Shown here in pieces: positions 14,516-23,103 of a stretch of 64,000 bases of DNA. Location of the stretch: NCBI GenBank assembly GCA_016756725.1, contig JAESII010000012.1, positions 1 through 64,000 of the forward strand. Reading direction: 5' to 3'. The notes beneath the pieces were generated by a model. The model worked only from the letters and a program-made list of their open reading frames with translations, made no database searches and was not told the DNA's origin. How positions within the stretch are numbered: position 1 is the stretch's first letter; each line of letters opens with the position of its first letter. The DNA is from Synergistaceae bacterium (GTDB lineage Bacteria; Synergistota; Synergistia; Synergistales; Aminithiophilaceae). Both the position numbers and the translations under genes were made by a program.

Positions 14516-17368
14516 ATGAACGACGATTGGCAAGAACTCTGTCCTCTCTGTCTCCGCCCCAAACCGGAGGAGGGGGAATGTCCCCATTGTCACTGGCCGG
14601 GAGACGTCCTGCGCTGGTCTCCTCAGGCTCTGCCTCCGGGGACGATTCTGGCTGGCCGGTACCGGACGGGGCGGATGCTGGGACAGGGAGGATTTGCCCT
14701 GACCTATCTGGCTCTCGATCAGAGCCTAAAGATGCGCCTCTGCGTCAAGGAGTATTTCCCCGCCAACCTGGCCCAGCGCTCCTCCGAGGACGGCACGGTC
14801 CGCCTCAAGGATCCTGACGGGTTGGATGCCTTTCGGGAGGGCAAGTCCCGCTTTCTTCATGAGGCCCGGATCCTGGCGCGCTTCGAGGGGCACCCCGGCA
14901 TTGTCCCCGCGCGGGATCTCTTCGAGGAGAGGGGGACGGTCTACATCGTCACCGGTTATCTCGAAGGAGTGACGCTGAAGCAGTACCTGCGCAATCAGGG
15001 GGGCATGATTCCCTTCGACCGGGCCCTCTCCATTTTCATGCCCGTCATGGATTCGCTCAGGGCCGTCCACAAGGCCTCCGTCATCCACCGCGACGTGAGC
15101 CCCGAAAACATTTTCCTGACCACCGAAGGCCAGGTGAAGCTTCTCGATTTCGGCTCGGCCCTGAGCCTGGATAGCGCCGACAGGGGTTTTACCGTCGTCG
15201 TCAAACCCGGCTACGCCCCGGTTGAACAGTATGAAGCCCAAGGCGACCAGGGGCCTTGGACCGACGTCTACGGTCTTGCCGCCTCCTTTTACCGGGCCCT
15301 GACGGGGCAGCTGCCTCCAACGGGCCCTGACCGGCTGGCCGGCAAGGAGCTCAAAGCTCCTTCCCTTTTGGGCGTTGACCTCTCTCCGGCCCGGGAGGCC
15401 GTTCTTCTCAAAGCCCTTTCCGTCGATTCCCGCGACCGCTACGAGGATATCCAGTCCTTTCAGGAGGCGCTCCTCGGAGCCGACGAAACGCCAGAGGAGG
15501 TTCCCGCCGGAGGCGCCGGTCATTTCGTCGCGACCCTCCTCCTCTTCATGGCCCTTGCCCTCGGGGGCTGGTGGGGCTGGAACGGCCTCAGCCCCCGCCG
15601 CCTTCAGGATCGGGGCCTGTCCTTTCTCGCTAAAGGGGAGCCCCAGAAGGCGCTTCCTCTGCTGGAGCGGGCCCTGTCCCGTTCGGAAATTCCCCCTTCC
15701 TCCCTCCTGCTTGCCCTGGCCGAAGCCCAGATCGGGGCCGGGCAGGCCCGGGAGGGTTTGGCGTCTCTGGCCCGCGTCGAGACGATGACCGGTCTTCCGC
15801 CGGAAGGCCTCCTGCTGGCCGGACGGGCTCACCAGCAGCTTGGAGAAGGCGACAAGGCTCTTGCCTTCCTCCGTGAAGCGGCACGACTGATCGGAGATGA
15901 TCTGTCCCTCTGGCTTGCGACGGCCCAGAGCGCCTTTTCCGCAGGGCGCCTCGAAGTCGCCGACGAGGCCTGGAGAAAGGCCCTGGCCCTTGATCCCACT
16001 CATCCTGAGGCCCTGCTGGGGCTGGCCGAACTTTCGGAGAGGAGAAACCGCCACGACGAAGCCCTCCGCTTCCGGAAGGACCTCGCCGAGAGGGAGCAGA
16101 CAGCCGAGGCCTGGCGGGCCCTGGCCCGCCTCCAGGAAGAGAGGGGCAACGAGGAGGAGCGTCTCGAGGCCTGGCGCCGCGTCGTCTCCCTCGCCCCGGA
16201 GGAGCCTGACGGGTGGAAGGCCCTCGGGGCGATCCTGATGGGACTCAAGCGCCACGACGAGGCCATCGAGGCCTTCCGACGTCAGGTCGCTCTTTCCCCA
16301 GACGACGGCGAAGGCTGGCGTGATCTCGGACTGGCCCTTCTTGAGTCCGGCAAGGCGGAAGAGGCTTCTCAGGCCCTCTACCGCGCGTCGGCCCTCCGTC
16401 CCGGCGATTCAAGGATCTGGGAGGGGCTGGGCCGGGCCTGGTCGGCCCTCGGCCGTCTCCACGATGCCGAGGGAGCTTACCGGCGGGCTCTCGAGATCGA
16501 TCCTTCCCGGGCCTCGTGGCACCATGCCCTTGGAGTGGCTCTGCTGGGACAGAACCGTCACGCCGAGGCGGCAGCAGCCCTGGGCGAGGCCGTCCGGAGA
16601 GATCCACAATCGCCGGCTTACCGTCTCGCCCTGGCCAGGGCTCTGGCCGGTTCGGGACAGGAAGAGCCGGCCCGGGAGCTTCTCGGGGAACTCCTCGCCT
16701 CGGCCCCCTCTCCGGAGGCTTGGCTTCTTCTCGCCCGGCTTGAAGAGGCTCGAGGTGCCTTCGAAGAGGCGGTCAAGGCGTTTGAGACGGCGACCCGTCT
16801 CGATTCCAGGGCGATGGCACCTCTGCTGGGACTGGGACGCTGTCTTTTGGCTCTCGGCGATCCCGCCCAGGCTCTTGTCCCCCTGCTTGAGGCGCTCCGC
16901 CTTGCCCCGGCCGAACCGGAGGCGATCCGCCATGTGGGCCGGGCCTATCTGGAACTGGGCCGGCAGGATGAGGCCGTCTCCTACCTGAAGGAATATCTCC
17001 GTCTCATGCCCGATGACGACGAGGGTTGGCGTCTGCTCAGCGAGGCCTATCTCCGGCAGAACCGCCCGCCGACGAAGGGAGAAAGCGACGCGGCACGGCC
17101 TGAGCCGACAGCGGAAGAGAGCCTTTCCGACGAAACCGTTCCCATTGCCGTTCCCGAACCTGCTCCCGTGTCTGAACCAGAATCCGCGCCTGCCGCCGAA
17201 CCTGCGCCCGTTCCCGAACCGCCTCTTCCCGCGGCCTCGGAAGATCTTGCCGAAGGGACCAGTCCGGACCTTCCGCCGAGGCCCTCTTCGGCGGAGGATC
17301 GGTGGCCGGGGGAAATCGCCCTTCCCGGCCGGGACCGGACGATCGTAGAGCCCTCGGCGTCACCGTGA
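14516..17368 (+). CDS. Membrane Ser/Thr kinase with long TPR domain
   Basis: 950 aa. An N-terminal zinc ribbon (Cys9, Cys12, Cys22, Cys25) leads into a Hanks-type kinase domain at about 48-320: glycine loop GQGGF at 56-60, Lys78, Glu116, HRD at 191-193, Asn198 and DFG at 211-213. The catalytic loop reads HRDVSPEN, with Ser where most Ser/Thr kinases have Lys. A membrane helix at about 333-350 separates it from some 13-15 TPR-like repeats (about 357-860). The end is a Pro/Glu-rich tail. The kinase should be cytoplasmic and the TPR array periplasmic. It is the last gene of the vWA/FHA/PP2C cassette. Confidence 0.9.
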   Translation: MNDDWQELCPLCLRPKPEEGECPHCHWPGDVLRWSPQALPPGTILAGRYRTGRMLGQGGFALTYLALDQSLKMRLCVKEYFPANLAQRSSEDGTVRLKDPDGLDAFREGKSRFLHEARILARFEGHPGIVPARDLFEERGTVYIVTGYLEGVTLKQYLRNQGGMIPFDRALSIFMPVMDSLRAVHKASVIHRDVSPENIFLTTEGQVKLLDFGSALSLDSADRGFTVVVKPGYAPVEQYEAQGDQGPWTDVYGLAASFYRALTGQLPPTGPDRLAGKELKAPSLLGVDLSPAREAVLLKALSVDSRDRYEDIQSFQEALLGADETPEEVPAGGAGHFVATLLLFMALALGGWWGWNGLSPRRLQDRGLSFLAKGEPQKALPLLERALSRSEIPPSSLLLALAEAQIGAGQAREGLASLARVETMTGLPPEGLLLAGRAHQQLGEGDKALAFLREAARLIGDDLSLWLATAQSAFSAGRLEVADEAWRKALALDPTHPEALLGLAELSERRNRHDEALRFRKDLAEREQTAEAWRALARLQEERGNEEERLEAWRRVVSLAPEEPDGWKALGAILMGLKRHDEAIEAFRRQVALSPDDGEGWRDLGLALLESGKAEEASQALYRASALRPGDSRIWEGLGRAWSALGRLHDAEGAYRRALEIDPSRASWHHALGVALLGQNRHAEAAAALGEAVRRDPQSPAYRLALARALAGSGQEEPARELLGELLASAPSPEAWLLLARLEEARGAFEEAVKAFETATRLDSRAMAPLLGLGRCLLALGDPAQALVPLLEALRLAPAEPEAIRHVGRAYLELGRQDEAVSYLKEYLRLMPDDDEGWRLLSEAYLRQNRPPTKGESDAARPEPTAEESLSDETVPIAVPEPAPVSEPESAPAAEPAPVPEPPLPAASEDLAEGTSPDLPPRPSSAEDRWPGEIALPGRDRTIVEPSASP

Positions 17369-17450
17369 CGAAAAGGCAAGGGATCCGTCACTCCCCTGTT
17401 AGGTCCTTCAGCTAGGATCGAAGCAGCCCGAGTGAAGGGGGAATCCGATC

Positions 17451-19250
17451 ATGTCCCTGGCGAGCCTGAAGGTGATGTCGGCGGAAGAGTCTCTGGACCG
17501 TCTTTTAGGGGGGGGAGGTTTGCGCTCGCTTTTTCAGCCTCTTATCGACCTGCGCAGCGGCTCCGTCTGGGGCCATGAGATCCTCTCCCGAGGCGAAGGG
17601 GCCCTTTCGTCGGCGGGGGCCCTCTTTTCCGCAGCGAGGGCGTCGGACCGCCTTTTCGAGACGGAGGTTGCCTGCCTTTGCAACGGGCTTGATCTTATCG
17701 GCAGGCGCTTTCCCGGACAGGGCGGCCGCTTTTTCCTCAATGTCAGCCCCTCCGTCCTGCTGTCGCCTCGCTTCTGCCGAGCCCTCAGCGCCGACGTGAT
17801 CCATTCTTTCGGTCTTGCTCCGGAACAGATCGTCTTCGAACTCACCGAAAGGGAAGCCATTACGGAGGTCCCTGCCTTTGACGAGGCGATTCGCTCCCTC
17901 CGTCGTCAGGGTTTCCGCCTCGCCCTTGACGACATGGGCGCCGGCCATTCGGGCCTGAAGACCCTCATGATCTGCCTGCCCGAGTACATCAAGCTCGACA
18001 TGAGTCTCGTCCGCTCCATTGAGAAAGATGCCAACCGTCAGCATCTCATCCGTTTTCTCACCGACTTCTCCAGTCAGATCAACGCTCAGGTGATCGCCGA
18101 GGGCGTCGAAAGCTGGGAGGAACTCAAGACCCTTATCCGGCTCGGTGTTCCTCTCGCCCAGGGCTTTCTGCTCGGTCTTCCCGACGAAAAGCCGCGGGGG
18201 CTTGCCCCGTCCCTGCAGGACCGACTCCGGACTTTGGCCGTCGCGGCAGATCCGGGAACGGCCTTTTCCGAACCTGTCGCGAGGCTCGCCGTGAGGGGGC
18301 GTACCCTCGTCCGCGGCGAGGCGAAGGGGGAGGACGTGAACGATCTGTTCCGCCGTGATCCCACACTGGACCACATCGTCCTTCTCGACGAAGAATTTCC
18401 CTGCGGCCTCATCACGGGCCATGCTTTCTTCCAGAAGATGGGAGGGGCCTTCGGTTTTCATCTCTACCGTCGCGAGCCGGCTGAAACCCTCTCGAAGAGA
18501 GACCCCCTGGTCCTGCCCGGGACGCTTCCCATCTGCAGGGCCTCCAAGCTGGCCATGGAGCGCGAGGCTTCCTCGCTTTACGATCCCGTTCTCGTCGTCG
18601 ACGACGACGGACTTTTTGTCGGAACGGTGACGATGAAGCAGATCGTCACCCACTCTCTGCGTCTCGAGATCGCCGAAGCGCGTAACTGCAATCCCCTGAG
18701 CGGGCTTCCGGGAAACCGCAACATCGAAGCCTGGATTGAAGAGGCCCAGAGCGGGGACGAACCGTTCACGATCCTCTATGTCGATCTCGATCGCTTCAAG
18801 GAGTATAACGACCGTTACGGTTTTCTCGAAGGAGACCGTCTTATCCGCTTTTCCTCTGAACTGCTCCTCGAGAGCCTCCAATGTCTCGACAGAAAGGGCA
18901 GGCTCGGCCATCTGGGAGGAGACGACTTTGTCGCTCTCATTCCGAGCCTTCTTTCTCCTTCCTTCCTGGAGGGGATCTGCCGTTCCTTCGAAGAGGGCAA
19001 GGGGGGGTTCTTCTCCGACGAAGATCGGCATCGCGGTTCTTATCTTGCCCAGAACCGAAGCGGTGAATCTGCCTGGGTCCCTCTCGTGACGATGAGTCTC
19101 GCCGCCCTGGAGAATCCGGAGCCATCGGAGAAGAGGCTCCATCCGGGGCGGTTCGCCGAACTGGCGGCCGATCTGAAAAGAAGGGCCAAGAGTCTTTCGG
19201 CCCGCAACCGGTCAAGCGCCTTTCTCGTGGAAAGGCTTCAGCGGTTCTGA
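17451..19250 (+). CDS. EAL-CBS-GGDEF cyclic-di-GMP protein
   Basis: 599 aa, no membrane segment. An N-terminal EAL phosphodiesterase domain (about 20-255) reads GHEILSR at the EAL motif and keeps FLNVSP, FELTERE, ALDDMGAGHSG, IKLDMSLV, IAEGVES and QGFLLG, so the metal and base residues appear present. A pair of CBS-like segments spans about 270-405. A C-terminal GGDEF domain has VDLDRFKEYND and GGDDF at about 486-490. The protein could make, break or sense c-di-GMP under control of a nucleotide bound by CBS. It lies 82 nt after the kinase gene, possibly in the same transcript. Confidence 0.9.
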   Translation: MSLASLKVMSAEESLDRLLGGGGLRSLFQPLIDLRSGSVWGHEILSRGEGALSSAGALFSAARASDRLFETEVACLCNGLDLIGRRFPGQGGRFFLNVSPSVLLSPRFCRALSADVIHSFGLAPEQIVFELTEREAITEVPAFDEAIRSLRRQGFRLALDDMGAGHSGLKTLMICLPEYIKLDMSLVRSIEKDANRQHLIRFLTDFSSQINAQVIAEGVESWEELKTLIRLGVPLAQGFLLGLPDEKPRGLAPSLQDRLRTLAVAADPGTAFSEPVARLAVRGRTLVRGEAKGEDVNDLFRRDPTLDHIVLLDEEFPCGLITGHAFFQKMGGAFGFHLYRREPAETLSKRDPLVLPGTLPICRASKLAMEREASSLYDPVLVVDDDGLFVGTVTMKQIVTHSLRLEIAEARNCNPLSGLPGNRNIEAWIEEAQSGDEPFTILYVDLDRFKEYNDRYGFLEGDRLIRFSSELLLESLQCLDRKGRLGHLGGDDFVALIPSLLSPSFLEGICRSFEEGKGGFFSDEDRHRGSYLAQNRSGESAWVPLVTMSLAALENPEPSEKRLHPGRFAELAADLKRRAKSLSARNRSSAFLVERLQRF

Positions 19251-19334
19251 AGGGCCAAAGAAAACCGATTCCGTCCCGGTCCCTTCCCAGGCTACAATGG
19301 GAGGGATCGGGTTTTGACTTTTTGGAAGGGGGCG

Positions 19335-19745
19335 ATGGCCCTGACGGCCAAGAAGAGAAAAGACCGGAGTGCCACCGAAGGAACGTTGCCTGCCCTAGGC
19401 GATCTTTTCGGCGGTACGGAGGCCTTCGGCTCCCTTCCGGCCGGCCCGACCCGGCCCGCAGAGGAGGAGAGCAAAAGACCGGAGAAGAGCCCGGCCAGGA
19501 AGGCGGCGGGAAAGATCATCGTCAGGACGACCCGCAAGGGAAGGGGCGGCCACAGTGTGACCCTCGTCGAGTTCCGCGGACGGGAAAAGGCGGAGGTGGC
19601 AGAACTGGCCCGGACGATGGGGAAGGCCCTCGGCTGCGGTTCCCGCGTCGAAGAGGGCCAGGTTGTCCTTCAGGGCGATCAGGTCGACCGCGCCGAAGCC
19701 TGGCTCGGTCAGAACGGCCATGTCCCCGTCGTCCGCGGAGGATAG
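19335..19745 (+). CDS. eIF1/SUI1-like translation factor (YciH type)
   Basis: 136 aa from ATG 19335 (GGAAGG 5 nt upstream). A TTG at 19314 with GGGAGGG at 8-nt spacing would add seven residues. The C-terminal two thirds matches the SUI1 fold: VRTTRKGRGGHSVTLVEF, then LARTMGKALGCGSRVEEG, then VVLQGDQ. The N-terminal third is Lys/Glu/Pro-rich and likely disordered. Bacterial YciH proteins are thought to affect initiation fidelity at the ribosome under stress. It is followed 20 nt later by the DUF255 gene. Confidence 0.88.
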   Translation: MALTAKKRKDRSATEGTLPALGDLFGGTEAFGSLPAGPTRPAEEESKRPEKSPARKAAGKIIVRTTRKGRGGHSVTLVEFRGREKAEVAELARTMGKALGCGSRVEEGQVVLQGDQVDRAEAWLGQNGHVPVVRGG

Positions 19746-19765
19746 GCAGAGGGGGGAGTCCTGTC

Positions 19766-21517
19766 ATGAGAAAAGAGAAGACGGTCGCCAACGGCCTGAA
19801 AGACGAAAAAAGCCCCTATCTTCGGAAGCATGCCTTCGACCCCATCGACTGGCAGCCCTGGGGTGAATCCCTTTTCCGGCGGGCCCGCGCCGAGGACCGC
19901 CTCATTTTCCTCTCCGTCGGTTACCGGAGCTGCCACTGGTGCAACGTGATGCACGACGAGTCCTTTTCCGATCCCGAGGTGGGGCGCCTCGTCAACGAAG
20001 CGGTTCTGGCCGTCAAGGTGGACCGCGAGGAGCGCCCCGATATCGATGGCCACTACATGGCCGCCTGCCGCCATCTGACGGGAGGCGGCGGATGGCCTCT
20101 TTCGGTTGTCCTCACCCCCGAGGGGAAGCCCGTCTATGCCGCCACCTACCTGCCGCCGCGATCCCGTTCCGGCAGGGTGGGACTGACGGAGCTCCTGTCG
20201 GCTCTGGCCGATGGCTGGTGCGAGAGGAGACAGACGTTGCTTTCCCTCGCTGAAGATCTGCACGAGGCCATCGCCCGGGAGGGGGAGCCCCGACCGGCTC
20301 CCGTCCCCGTCAAGCGCATCGACGAGGCCCGTCAGTCCCTTCTGGCCGCTTTCGACGGACAGGAGGGAGGGTTCTTTGGGGCCCCCAAGTTTCCCCTGCC
20401 TCACCTCCTCCTCTTCCTGATGAACGGCGCCGACGAAAAGGGGCAGGTCCGGGAGACCGTTGAAAGGACCCTCGAGGCGATGGTCCGGGGGGCCCTCCGT
20501 GACCAGCTGGGTGGGGGGTACCATCGTTACGCCACCGATCGGGCCTGGACGGTCCCCCACTTCGAGAAGATGCTCTACGATCAGGCCGGATTGGCCCAGG
20601 CCTTCCTTGAGGCTGGGCGTCTCTGGAACCGACCCGATTTCCTCGACGAGACGCTAGGGATCATCGACTACGTCCTGACCGATCTGGCCTCGCCGGAAGG
20701 GGTCTTCTTCTCCTCCGAAGACGCCGACAGCGGGGGGCGCGAAGGCGGATTCTACCTGTGGACCGAGGAGGAGCTGGCCGATGCCCTCGGCGGTGACGCC
20801 GAAGTCTTCAAAGCCTCTTTCGGCCTTGTCGCCCAGGAGGGACCCGGCTTTGCCCTGACCCGGCGCGACGGCTTTGGCGGCCCGGCAGGGGCGGTGCGGG
20901 AGAGGCTTCTGGCAATCCGACGAAAAAGGCCGAGACCCTTTCGGGACGAGAAGGTCCTGGCCGACTGGAACGGTCACTTCCTCTCCGCTCTGGCTCGAGC
21001 CGGCGCCCTTTCCGCCAGCCACCTCAGGGTCGCAGGGAGGGGGATGGCCTTCCTCCTGGACCGGATGGGCCTTTCTTCGGGCATCCTCGCCCATTCCTGG
21101 ATCGACGGTGAACTTCAGCCCCGGGGTTTCCTTGACGACCAGGCCTTTGTCCTCCAGGCTCTTGTGGACCTTCACGAGGCCGGCCTTGCCGGTCCCTGGT
21201 GCGGTGAGGCCCTGGCCCTTCTGGACAGGACGGAACAGCTCTTCGGTCACCCGTCCGGAGCCTACCGCTTCGCCCCGGAAGAGGCGACGGGCCTTCTTCC
21301 ACCCCGCGTCGAGGGAGCCGATGAGGCCTACAGTTCCGGCAACGGCGTCATGGCTCTCGTCCTGGCCCGGCTGGGACGTCTTCTGGACAGACGGGACCTT
21401 GCCGACCGCTCTCTGGCCGTTATCGAGGCCTTCGGCGACTCTGTGGCCGACCAACCCTGGCGCCATGCGACGCTTCTGACGGCAAGAACCCTCCTGGAAG
21501 AGGGGTGGCGACCGTGA
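19766..21517 (+). CDS. DUF255 thioredoxin-fold protein (YyaL/spermatogenesis 20-like)
   Basis: 583 aa. The start at 19766 is set by the ribosome binding site AGGGGGGAG and by the family's usual N-terminus (NGLKDEKSPYLRKHAFDPIDW). An N-terminal thioredoxin-like domain carries CHWC in the CHWCNVMHDESF motif at about residues 56-67. Further conserved segments are VDREERPDID and GGGGWPLSVVLTP. The rest is an (alpha/alpha)6 barrel resembling glycosidases, with YLQ-like DQAGLAQAFLEA and ADWNGHFLSALARAG. The biological role of this widespread family is not established. Its stop overlaps the GTG start of the glucanotransferase gene. Confidence 0.9.
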   Translation: MRKEKTVANGLKDEKSPYLRKHAFDPIDWQPWGESLFRRARAEDRLIFLSVGYRSCHWCNVMHDESFSDPEVGRLVNEAVLAVKVDREERPDIDGHYMAACRHLTGGGGWPLSVVLTPEGKPVYAATYLPPRSRSGRVGLTELLSALADGWCERRQTLLSLAEDLHEAIAREGEPRPAPVPVKRIDEARQSLLAAFDGQEGGFFGAPKFPLPHLLLFLMNGADEKGQVRETVERTLEAMVRGALRDQLGGGYHRYATDRAWTVPHFEKMLYDQAGLAQAFLEAGRLWNRPDFLDETLGIIDYVLTDLASPEGVFFSSEDADSGGREGGFYLWTEEELADALGGDAEVFKASFGLVAQEGPGFALTRRDGFGGPAGAVRERLLAIRRKRPRPFRDEKVLADWNGHFLSALARAGALSASHLRVAGRGMAFLLDRMGLSSGILAHSWIDGELQPRGFLDDQAFVLQALVDLHEAGLAGPWCGEALALLDRTEQLFGHPSGAYRFAPEEATGLLPPRVEGADEAYSSGNGVMALVLARLGRLLDRRDLADRSLAVIEAFGDSVADQPWRHATLLTARTLLEEGWRP

Positions 21518-23055
21518 AGGAACCGCGACGGTCGGGGCTGCTCCTTCATCCGACCTCCCTCGCCGGTCCCTGGGGGATCGGCGACCTGGGAGCAGGGGCC
21601 CGGAGCTTCGTCGATTTCCTCGCCGCCGCCGGTCAGACGATCTGGCAGGTTCTTCCCCTCTGTCCGACCGACGGGGCCCTCGGCGAATCGCCCTACAGCA
21701 GCCCCTCGGCGCTGGCCGGCAATCTCCTCCTGCTTTCTCCGGAAGACCTCGTCGAGGCGGGCTGGATCGACGGGCTGCCGCCGCAGCAGCAGGGCGACAG
21801 GAGCCGTGTCGATTTCCGGTGGGCCCGGCGGATGAAGACGGGTCTTGTCGAGGCGGCCTTCGGCCGTTTCCTCGGAGGCGGAAAAGAAGAGGAGAAGGTC
21901 GCCTCTTTCTGCCGTCATCAGGCCTGGTGGCTTGACGAGCACTGCCTTTTCGAGGAGCTCAAGGCCCATCACGGTGGCCTGCCCTGGACCGCCTGGGACG
22001 AGCCCTACCGGAACCGCCGCCCCGAGGCCCTGGAGGCCTTCCGGCGGGAGAGGGAAAAGGAGCTCCTGCGCCGCGCCTTCGGCCAGTATCTCTTCCAGAC
22101 CCAGTGGGACCGTCTTTGCGCCTGCGGCCGGTCCCGGGGCGTCCTCTTCTGGGGGGATCTGCCCATCTATCCCAGCCTCGACAGTGCCGACGTCTGGAGT
22201 CGCCCCGATCTCTTCCGCCTTGACGAAGGGGGCAGACCCCTGGCCGTCGCCGGCGTCCCTCCCGACTATTTCAGCGAGACGGGCCAGCTCTGGGGCAATC
22301 CCCTCTACCGCTGGGAGGCACATCGCGAAGAGGGCTTCCGCTGGTGGGTGGGACGCATGACTCGTCTGCTTCAGCTCTTCGACCGGATCCGGATCGACCA
22401 CTTTCGGGGGCTGCTGGGTTACTGGGCCGTTCCTTCCGGTGCCAGCTGGGCCTCGGAGGGACATTGGGAGGAAGGGCCGGGACAACTCCTTCTCCAAGCC
22501 CTCAGCGAGGCCTTTCCGGCACGGCCCTTTCTGGCCGAGAATCTCGGCGTCATCACCGATGACGTGACGGAGGCGATGGAACGTTTCGGCCTGCCGGGCA
22601 TGATCGTCCTCCTCTTCGCCTGGTCGTCGGCGGCGACCAACGCCTACGCACCCCACAATCACGGCGAGGGGAATGTGGTCTACACCGGCACCCATGACAA
22701 CAACACCGCCCGTGGCTGGTGGGAGCAGGAGGCAGGCGCCGAAGAGAGAGACAGTCTTGCTGCCTACCTCGGCTTGAAAAAGGCCTCTTCCCTATCGGGC
22801 GAAGAGGCGGCCTTCCATCTTTTGAGACTGGCTCAGACCTCCGTCGCCCGCTGGGCGATCACCCCTGTCCAGGATCTTCTCGGCCTCGACGGCGGAAGCC
22901 GCATGAACAGGCCCGGCAAGGGCTGGGGCAACTGGAGCTGGCGTCTTTCCGGAGAGGAGAGGGCCCAAGAGGCAGGGGAGCGGCTTCGGGCCTTAACGGG
23001 CCTGACGGGCAGGGCGGGCCCCTTTCAGCCCCTGGTCGGGGGGAATAATATATAA
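21514..23055 (+). CDS. malQ: 4-alpha-glucanotransferase
   Basis: 513 aa. It begins at GTG 21514, overlapping the preceding TGA, with GGAAGAGGGG about 9 nt upstream. A GTG at 21505 would sit directly on that site. GH77 signatures: HPTSLAGPWGIGDLG near the N-terminus, SPYSSPSALAGN, DLPIYPSLDSADVW, the nucleophile region RIRIDHFRGLLGYW, the acid/base region LAENLGVIT, and GTHDNNT. The enzyme transfers maltosyl or longer alpha-1,4-glucan segments in glycogen or maltodextrin metabolism in the cytoplasm. No other glycogen genes are nearby. Confidence 0.95.
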   Translation: MKEPRRSGLLLHPTSLAGPWGIGDLGAGARSFVDFLAAAGQTIWQVLPLCPTDGALGESPYSSPSALAGNLLLLSPEDLVEAGWIDGLPPQQQGDRSRVDFRWARRMKTGLVEAAFGRFLGGGKEEEKVASFCRHQAWWLDEHCLFEELKAHHGGLPWTAWDEPYRNRRPEALEAFRREREKELLRRAFGQYLFQTQWDRLCACGRSRGVLFWGDLPIYPSLDSADVWSRPDLFRLDEGGRPLAVAGVPPDYFSETGQLWGNPLYRWEAHREEGFRWWVGRMTRLLQLFDRIRIDHFRGLLGYWAVPSGASWASEGHWEEGPGQLLLQALSEAFPARPFLAENLGVITDDVTEAMERFGLPGMIVLLFAWSSAATNAYAPHNHGEGNVVYTGTHDNNTARGWWEQEAGAEERDSLAAYLGLKKASSLSGEEAAFHLLRLAQTSVARWAITPVQDLLGLDGGSRMNRPGKGWGNWSWRLSGEERAQEAGERLRALTGLTGRAGPFQPLVGGNNI

Positions 23056-23056
23056 T
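23051..23056 (+). promoter_or_regulatory. Possible -10 element (TATAAT)
   Basis: A perfect TATAAT lies across the malQ stop codon, 48 nt before the next gene's start, in an AT-rich island (AATAATATATAATGAG). No good -35 is found at 16-18 nt, so it could also be chance. Confidence 0.3.
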
Positions 23057-23103
23057 GAGAAAGAATGTCCTCTTGTGAAGGGGAAATGCTTGGAGAGGGA
23101 GGA

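Noticed and set aside
14726-16255. Minus-strand frame of 509 codons opposite the kinase
   Set aside because: The plus-strand kinase and TPR motifs are clear. The long antisense frame follows from high GC codon bias.
17088-17368. Thr motifs in the kinase C-terminal tail as FHA ligands
   Set aside because: The tail lies on the periplasmic side of the predicted membrane helix while the FHA domains are cytoplasmic, so direct binding is unlikely.
19322-19765. N-terminal extension of the DUF255 frame by 148 codons
   Set aside because: It overlaps the SUI1-like gene in another frame and lacks a start with a ribosome binding site; the family normally begins at 19766.
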